Part shown: positions 58,113 to 64,000 of the stretch, piece by piece
How the letters are laid out: every line of letters starts with the position of its first letter
Position numbering within the stretch: the stretch's first letter is position 1
Assembly (NCBI GenBank): GCA_963277665.1
Contig: OY728120.1
Span: 941,023,195 to 941,087,194, forward strand
Length of the DNA stretch: 64,000 bases
Direction: 5' to 3'
DNA from: Viscum album
Taxonomy: Eukaryota > Streptophyta > Magnoliopsida > Santalales > Viscaceae
The notes under the pieces: generated by a model
Seen by the model: only the letters and a program-made list of their open reading frames with translations
What the model was told of the DNA's origin: nothing
The model's database searches: none
Position numbers and translations under genes: made by a program

Positions 58113-59972
58113 TGTTGGGGTACCTGGATGACGTAGCGGATGATGGTGGCCCGGGAATTTATAATTTCCTGCACCACCAGAGTGACATAGCCCTGTAAAC
58201 TCTGGTGATCTTGTTCCGGTTTGGTCTGAGGATCTCGCAAGGTTTAAACAGAGCAATAAAATAACCGAACATGTACCTAGTTTGGAATTGAGGTGTGCAA
58301 GTCCACTGCAGGACACCGGTGATCATTGCTCGATGACTTTAACATCGAAGCCCTCTAGATCATCTACGCACACCTCTCGAATCTTCTTGCACACCGTTTG
58401 TCGAGATCTGGGTGCTAGCATGGATATTCAACGCTAACTTCAACACATCAATGATCTTCGCAAGGCATGATCCTTCAATCCGTGATGGATGAACTTTAAG
58501 ATCTTCCTTCGCTTGAAAGACTCTCTCTCTAGATTCTAGGGGGAGATAGAAGATCTCAATCTCAACACATGAATATTTATCCTGGCAGATCCTCTCGCTC
58601 ACTTATATAGGGAGTGTGTAAAACACGCAGTATGGATTCCTGGCCCACTTATAGTAGACGTCTGCTTTATAAGTGTTTCAAATAATTAATTATGACAAAT
58701 AAAAATTTTCCACAAATAATAATGATAATTTATCACTTAATATTTATTCATAAATAAATTACATGATAAATTTGAGTTTTCAACTTGACTCACACCTCCG
58801 GAAAATATTAAAAGATCCTATGATATTAAAATCCGTTCCAATAATATTAATACTTGCATTTACTATATAACTTGTAAATAAATGTAATAAATAAATTCAA
58901 TAAATTATTATAAACTTGAATAATTAATGAATTTATTTATTCTTTGGTGATCCATAGAAAATTTATTATGCTTGGATCAATTGGCGGGGACCACCAGGGT
59001 CTATATTCTTATTTCCAGAATAGGACAAATTCTCAAAATGCTATTCTATATGACCCTCTAGGCCTTAATCTCCATAGCTGGGAATAGTATCCACTAACCT
59101 AGAGCGGGGTCTAGCAAACCATCGAGGCCCCAATAGAGATAAGTCAAAGAATAAGCAATGACATCCTTCTTACGAACATGGTCTTTGTAATATAATCTCT
59201 TCATCATTGATATGTCAATAAAGCAGAATGCATTCTAGTGTTATCATTTTTTAGTTTTCTTTATTTTGTTTGTCGATTAGTCCGGACAGTCTTACCTTCC
59301 ACAACTATGGCCATGGATGTAATGAAGGTGAAACCATCCTAATAAACCAGGCTCAAGATATCTCTTCCTGAACTCAGAAGTAAAAAATCCTTTCTCAGTC
59401 ATTCAATCAATGCAATTCCATTAATGACATACCAGATAGAAACTACATCACCATGACTTTGTCGACATGGTTTTCTCCTTGCTTCAATTGTGCTTAATTA
59501 AATGGCATCCATTGAAAATGATCCCAAGTCTAAAGACCATTACACATGTCCATAGATAGAAACAACCAATGACACCTTAAACATGTGATGTTCTTATTAT
59601 GCGGGTTTGTCCTCATGATCTCAACTACTAGAGATCATCAAGTTAAAAATTCATGAGAAGAAGTCTCAAAGTTTATGAGCCCCCAGCACCTGATGGTCAC
59701 AGATCATTTGTGTCCTTTCAGAATGATGTAACTGGACCATAGGACATTACATTAAGATTACTATCATGGAATCTCAGTGTTCTCATTATAAGATGAGATC
59801 TACTATAACACGTTTATTCAACAAGTAATATAAAGAAATTTCCATAAACAAATAGGATGTAAAAGTATCGACACTATTATGGAAATATAAACACATGTAT
59901 TAAAACAAAATAAATAAATTTAGAGGTAATAAAAGTACAAATAATTTGGGTCTAGGGAACCCAATTTTAACA
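58113..59972 (-). repeat. Copia 3' LTR
   Basis: Plus-strand limits TGTTGGGG and TTTTAACA, giving TGTT...AACA termini. The right limit is set by the PPT; the left limit is inferred from the terminal motif alone. A TATA box lies at 58602-58609. ORFs at 58058-58316 and 58360-58602 are not supported as genes. Confidence 0.6.
58602..58609 (-). promoter_or_regulatory. TATA box, copia LTR
   Basis: Sense TATATAAG within ACTCCCTATATAAGTGAGCG, about 490 bp from the sense end of the LTR. Confidence 0.5.
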
Positions 59973-59985
59973 TTCCCACCTGCAC
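59973..59985 (-). other. Polypurine tract of the copia element
   Basis: Sense GTGCAGGTGGGAA directly before the LTR start TGTTAAAATT. Confidence 0.65.
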
Positions 59986-60249
59986 TAGAGCGAACTACTA
60001 ACAGGTTTCCATATGCTAGATCTCACATGTGAATCATGCTTCTACTGAGAAATAGATTTAATCAACGCGTCAGCCACATTGTCCGTTATGGCTACTCTGC
60101 TAACTGTCACTTCCCCTCTTTGTGTAAAATACCTCAAGAGATGAAACTTCTGAAGAATATGCTTTGTTCTCTAGTGAGACTTGGGCTCCTTGGAAAGAAC
60201 CACTACAAAAATATTATCACAATATAATGGTACAAGGTCTGCACTGCTA

Positions 60250-61700
60250 GGTACAACCATAATAAATGAGATAAGTCTGTGTATCTAGACTGCTTCTTTT
60301 GCTACATTGAAAGCTGCAATATATTCAGACACTTCTATATAATCAACATCCACAGCTTTATTTGAGCTTCTCCAGCTCACTGCACCACCATTCAGGAAAA
60401 ATATGTAGCATGACTGTGATTTCATATCATCATGATTTGTCTGGAAACTACCATTAGTATATACCCTCACAACTATTTCCTCATATCCTCCATACTACAT
60501 GAACATATCCTTAGTATGCCTAAAAAACATTAGTATAGTTTTAACATTAGTCCAATGCAGCTCTCCTGGATTGGCTTGATATCAACATCAAACCTAGTAC
60601 ATATCATGAAACCCATTGCTGAAGCATATGGGACTCTACTCATTTTTTGAATCTCCTCCTGTGTTTGTGGAATCATTTTCTTGGAAGTATTTACAAAATG
60701 TGACAGAGGTTACAATTTTCTCTTGGATTGTTCTATAGTATACCTTTTGAGTACCTTGTCAATATATGTACTTTGACATAGCCCACGAATCCTTTGCTAT
60801 CTATCATGATAGATATTGATCCCTGGAATGTAGGCTACTTCATCTCAGTATTTCATAGAGAATAATTCATTTAACCATGTCTTAACTAACTATATGACTT
60901 GAACCTCGTTTCCCATAATCAATATGACATCAACATTTAATACTAGAAAAATGATGGCATTCCCTTCAACCTTTTTATGGACACAAGGGTCGCTTTCATT
61001 TTTTACAAAACCAAAATCTCTTATGGTGCCATCAAAACGATCATTTCGTGATTTTGATGCCTACTTCAATCCATAAATGGATCTCTACAGCTTGCATAAT
61101 TTATTAGCATTATCTGACTTGAAAACCCATTTTTATTGAGTCATATATAGGTCTTAAACTATATCCATAATTAGAAAAGTAGTTTTGACATCCACCATCC
61201 ATATTTCATAATCATAAAAGGATTCTATTTCAAGAAACATTCTAATGGATTTAATGATTACTAATGGAGAGAAGGTTTCATCATAGTCAATACCTTGACG
61301 TTGCTTGAAACCTTTTGCAACCAATATTGCTTTAAAGGTATTAACCTCACCATCCATGTCCATATTCATCTTGAATACCCATTTTCATCCAATGGGATTT
61401 AAATCAGTTGAAGGGTCTACTTACATCCAAACATGATTTTGGTACATGGACTCCATCTCAAAAACCATGGCTTCTTTCCTTTTAGCAACTTCATTGCATT
61501 CTACTGGTTCACTGTAGGTTAGAGGTTCATCATCCTGAAGGACTAATGCTTCACATGACAGAGTGAAAATAAAACCATAACGGTCTGGTTCTCTAACCTC
61601 TCGCATTGAACTACGTTGTATCTATGTCTCAGGAACAACTTCTTCCACTTGTTCTTGTGGAGATTGTTCCTCTACCATCTCTTGTGCATCTGGAGCATTA
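60250..61700 (-). pseudogene. pol: Copia reverse transcriptase and RNase H
   Basis: 61606-61421 is the start of RT and its lead-in (EAMVFEMESMYQNHVW). 61369-61154 is the RT core entry: FKAILVAKGFKQRQGIDYDETFSPL, then YDYEIWMVDVKTTFL. Near 61080 RSIYGLK, a stop, ASKS. Near 60925 the catalytic box reads NVDVILIMGNEV where YVDDILLIGND is usual, so the second Asp is Val. 60470-60285 is RNase H: VYTNGSFQTNHDDMKSQSCY, NGGAVSWRSSNK, YIEVSEYIAAFNVAKEAV. Stops between these blocks make it inactive. Confidence 0.85.
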
Positions 61701-61749
61701 ACTTCGTCGATGTCAATCTTGCTCCTACTATTTCCATTAGAAATTTGTT

Positions 61750-63080
61750 CCCTTTCTAGAAATCTAGTGTATCATTCCACATTGACTTTTCTATATAAAG
61801 GGTTATATAGGTATTGTTCTCTATATTCCTTAGAATAACCTATAATGATTCATTTAGTGCTTCTGCATGCTAATTTTTCACTTGGTAAAGTCTTGACAAA
61901 TTCCCCACATCCCCATACTCACTTTTGTGTCATGTTAGGTTTTTTTCCAAACAAAAACTGATATGGAATACAATCTGCAGCTTTAGTTTGTACTCGGATA
62001 AGGGTTTATGTTGTTGTCTACAAGGCGTATCCCCAAAATGATAATGGAAGGGTTTCAAGACTCATCACTGATCTGACCCTGTCATGCAAGCTCCAATTCC
62101 TCATTTCACTAACACCATTCCATTGTGGTGTATAAGGTGGAATGAGTTGGGATACTATCACAAACTTCTTCAACTGATCAATTAAGCCTTGGTTATGATA
62201 TTATCTGCCTTGGTCTAAGTTAAGTGCTTTTATCTTCTTACCAAGTTGGTTTTCTACTTCATTTTGGTATTACTTAAATATCCAGAAAGGAATATATCTT
62301 ATAAGGCATTAAGTAGATATATCAATACCTACTATATTCATCGGTAATAATAATGATGTATATAAAACCACCCCTTGCCTCTACTGGAAATGGACCACAT
62401 ACATCAGATTGTTTTAATTCCAGCACTGCATTGGCTCTTTCTCCCGTTCATGAGAAAGGTGCTTTGTTCATCATTCCATGTAAACAATATTGACATACAT
62501 CTAGGGGTTCTAACTGTATCGAGTCTAGATACCCTTATTGATGCATTCTTTGTAATCACTTCTTGTTTACATGACAAAGCCTAAAGTTCCATAGGCGGGT
62601 GTTATTTGAGTACTGATGGATGTTTTTGTCATTGATTTTCATTACTAAGTTTTATAGTTCCAGCATATGTAAACCATTGTTATGATGTTACACACCATAA
62701 TATATGTTATCCCTATAAAAGAGACAAAATTTATATTTCTACATGAAATAAAAACCCATACTGTTTAGACTGGATATAGAGATAATGTTTCTGGTAACAG
62801 AAGGTACATAATAGCAATTGTTTAATACTAGAACCAATCCAGTTTGCATGGTTAAGTGATAGTCTCCCACTACCAAGGCTACCAGACTTGCACCATTTGC
62901 AGAACCGAGACCCACTTGAACTTTTTAAATCTTCGTGAACCTATATGGTTACTCTATATGAATAAAAATGTGTGATCCACATGAAGTATACAATACCCAA
63001 ATTGTAGATAATGATATATTGCATTCAATTACAAAAATACCTGAAGTAGAAGCAACAGTTTTCTTTTTCTTCCCAGCTCT
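61750..63080 (-). pseudogene. pol: Copia protease remnant and integrase
   Basis: About 62970-62640: a post-protease region with SGLVLVLNNCYYVPS-like and RNIISISSL motifs. About 62600-62480: the GAG-preintegrase zinc region with LWNFRLCHVNKK and CQYCLHGMMNKAPFS. About 62440-62340: the integrase core start (QSDVCGPFPVEARGGFIYIIIITDEYSR) with the first catalytic Asp. About 62160-62090: PYTPQWNGVSEMRN, containing the catalytic Glu. About 61950-61760: the C-terminal region. Several stops and frame changes. Confidence 0.75.
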
Positions 63081-64000
63081 GCAATTGTTCTTCTAGGGGA
63101 CTTTCTTGCCACATCCAAAGTAGAGAGCTTCCTGCTCATTAAATTTCCTCTGAATCATTTTCATCTTTGTAGGATGATACATTGGTGTCTTTGGCCTTGA
63201 CAGGGTCGTAAACCCCATTTCCTTGACCTTGTTTTTCTTGTCCAACATATGGACATATGAATTTGTATCTTTCGTATCCTTATCATCTTAGAGAACTAAA
63301 ACCAAAACGTCTGGGAGTGAATTTTTCATATCATTCAGATAATAATTGACAATAAAAGTTGAGAAGCTTGACGGTAAAGAGGTAAGAATGATATCCACTT
63401 CTAGTTCTTGGTTCAGTTTGAACCCAAGGGCTTCAAGCCTCTCAATATACCCAATCATCTTGAGTATGTGAGGACCATCTTGATGCCCATCTTCTAGCTT
63501 GCACTTATAAAGAACACTTGAGATCTCATACTTTTCTAGCCTAGCCCTCTCCTCACATAGTTCTTAGAGATGTGAAAGAATCTTGTAGGCATCCTCATCC
63601 TCATGCATTTTTTTAATTGGTTGGAAGTGGATGACAACATGATGCATTGTACATCAAGTGCATCGTCTACATGATTTCTCTATTTATATTTTCCCCCTTA
63701 CTTTCTCCATGAGGAAGCTCCTCAAGAATTGGGGATTCCAGTACATATAACTTCCTTCCTTAGGGTAGTATTATGCCCAAGCACCTATACCACTCATGGA
63801 AGTTATTGTCAGTTAGGATTTTTTTATCCACGATCGATCACAGTGAAAAAGTACTTGTGGTGTTTGTGATTTCCATATTGAAAATACCTCAGATAAACAT
63901 TTAGCAGTTTGTACTTTGTCTTGATTACCTTTTTAAATTTATGATTAATAAATTATTATATCATTTTAATGCCTCCTTCTATTTTAGAGAACCTTCATAT
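63081..64000 (-). pseudogene. gag: Copia gag (partial, runs off window)
   Basis: Minus-strand remnants of the copia Gag/UBN2-type domain: LEKYEISSVLYKCKLEDGHQ, then VLKMIGYIERLEALGF, LTSLPSSFSTFIVNYYLNDM. Near 63110 a decayed zinc knuckle reads FGCGKKVP, a stop, KNNC where CFxCGKKGHWKRNC is usual, followed by KKKKT. The N-terminus lies right of 64000. Confidence 0.72.

Larger units (their letters stand above)
58113..64000 (-). mobile_element. Ty1/copia element, 3' LTR to gag (5' end outside window)
   Basis: Minus-strand element with proposed 3' LTR 58113-59972, PPT 59973-59985, then RNase H, RT, integrase and gag going rightwards. The order integrase before RT-RNase H is the copia order. Motifs resemble the Tork/Ivana-type group, from memory. 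Many stops and frameshifts; not autonomous now. The 5' LTR and PBS lie beyond 64000. Confidence 0.82.

Noticed and set aside
58058..58602. Minus-strand ORFs in the copia LTR as host exons
   Set aside because: They lie within the LTR downstream of its TATA box, have no domain and cross the LTR edge.

Overview
The window looks like intergenic DNA from a flowering plant, probably a large, retrotransposon-rich (monocot-like) genome. This is inferred from element type: Tekay/Del-like and Athila/Tat-like Ty3/gypsy elements, a Ty1/copia element, 5-bp target-site duplications (TSDs) and primer-binding sites resembling those for initiator tRNA-Met. I found no host protein-coding gene, rRNA or tRNA gene. 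Older layers are very AT-rich and CpG-poor, as expected for methylated, decayed plant transposons. The youngest nested element (N) is much richer in GC and CpG.

Layout, left to right. 1-1506: the start of a long LTR (N-related, minus strand) cut by the window edge. 1507-4040: decayed Athila/Tat-like pol on the plus strand. About 5290-5340 plus 38208-39620: decayed chromovirus pol on the plus strand, split by element B. 5341-38202: element B, a minus-strand Tekay-like chromovirus with 3.09-kb LTRs, a degenerate gag-pol and TSD AGTTA. Inside B's left LTR sits element A (5684-27280, minus strand, 4.24-kb LTRs, gag only, TSD ATATA). Inside A's right LTR sits element N (16308-26655, plus strand, 3.79-kb LTRs, truncated gag and a chromodomain-end remnant, TSD TAGGT). 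39621-43669: AT-rich decayed DNA. 43670-52156: element C (minus strand, nearly identical 3.41-kb LTRs, 1.67-kb interior, TSD CTTTA). 52162-58112: AT-rich DNA with no recognisable gene, ending in a less AT-rich patch. 58113-64000: the 3' part of a decayed minus-strand Ty1/copia element.

How the parts relate. B is the only element with a full (broken) set of gag, protease, RT, RNase H, integrase and chromodomain. A, N and C keep cis-acting parts (LTRs, PBS, PPT, leader) but have lost most or all of pol, so they look like non-autonomous derivatives that would need proteins from a Tekay-like helper. The four LTR families share an ordered set of short blocks: a TATA box (A, B, C), an identical 13-mer resembling a splice donor (A, B, C), the palindrome CCAATGCATTGG (A, B, C), and a small hairpin with compensatory changes (A, B, C, N). 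Three of the four also carry a few copies of a 165-205-bp internal repeat. C's LTR encodes an 89-residue coiled-coil-like ORF in U3, which is the most unusual coding candidate here.

Relative age follows the nesting and LTR similarity: Athila and chromovirus relicts are oldest, then B, A and N. C is recent. All identities were judged by eye.
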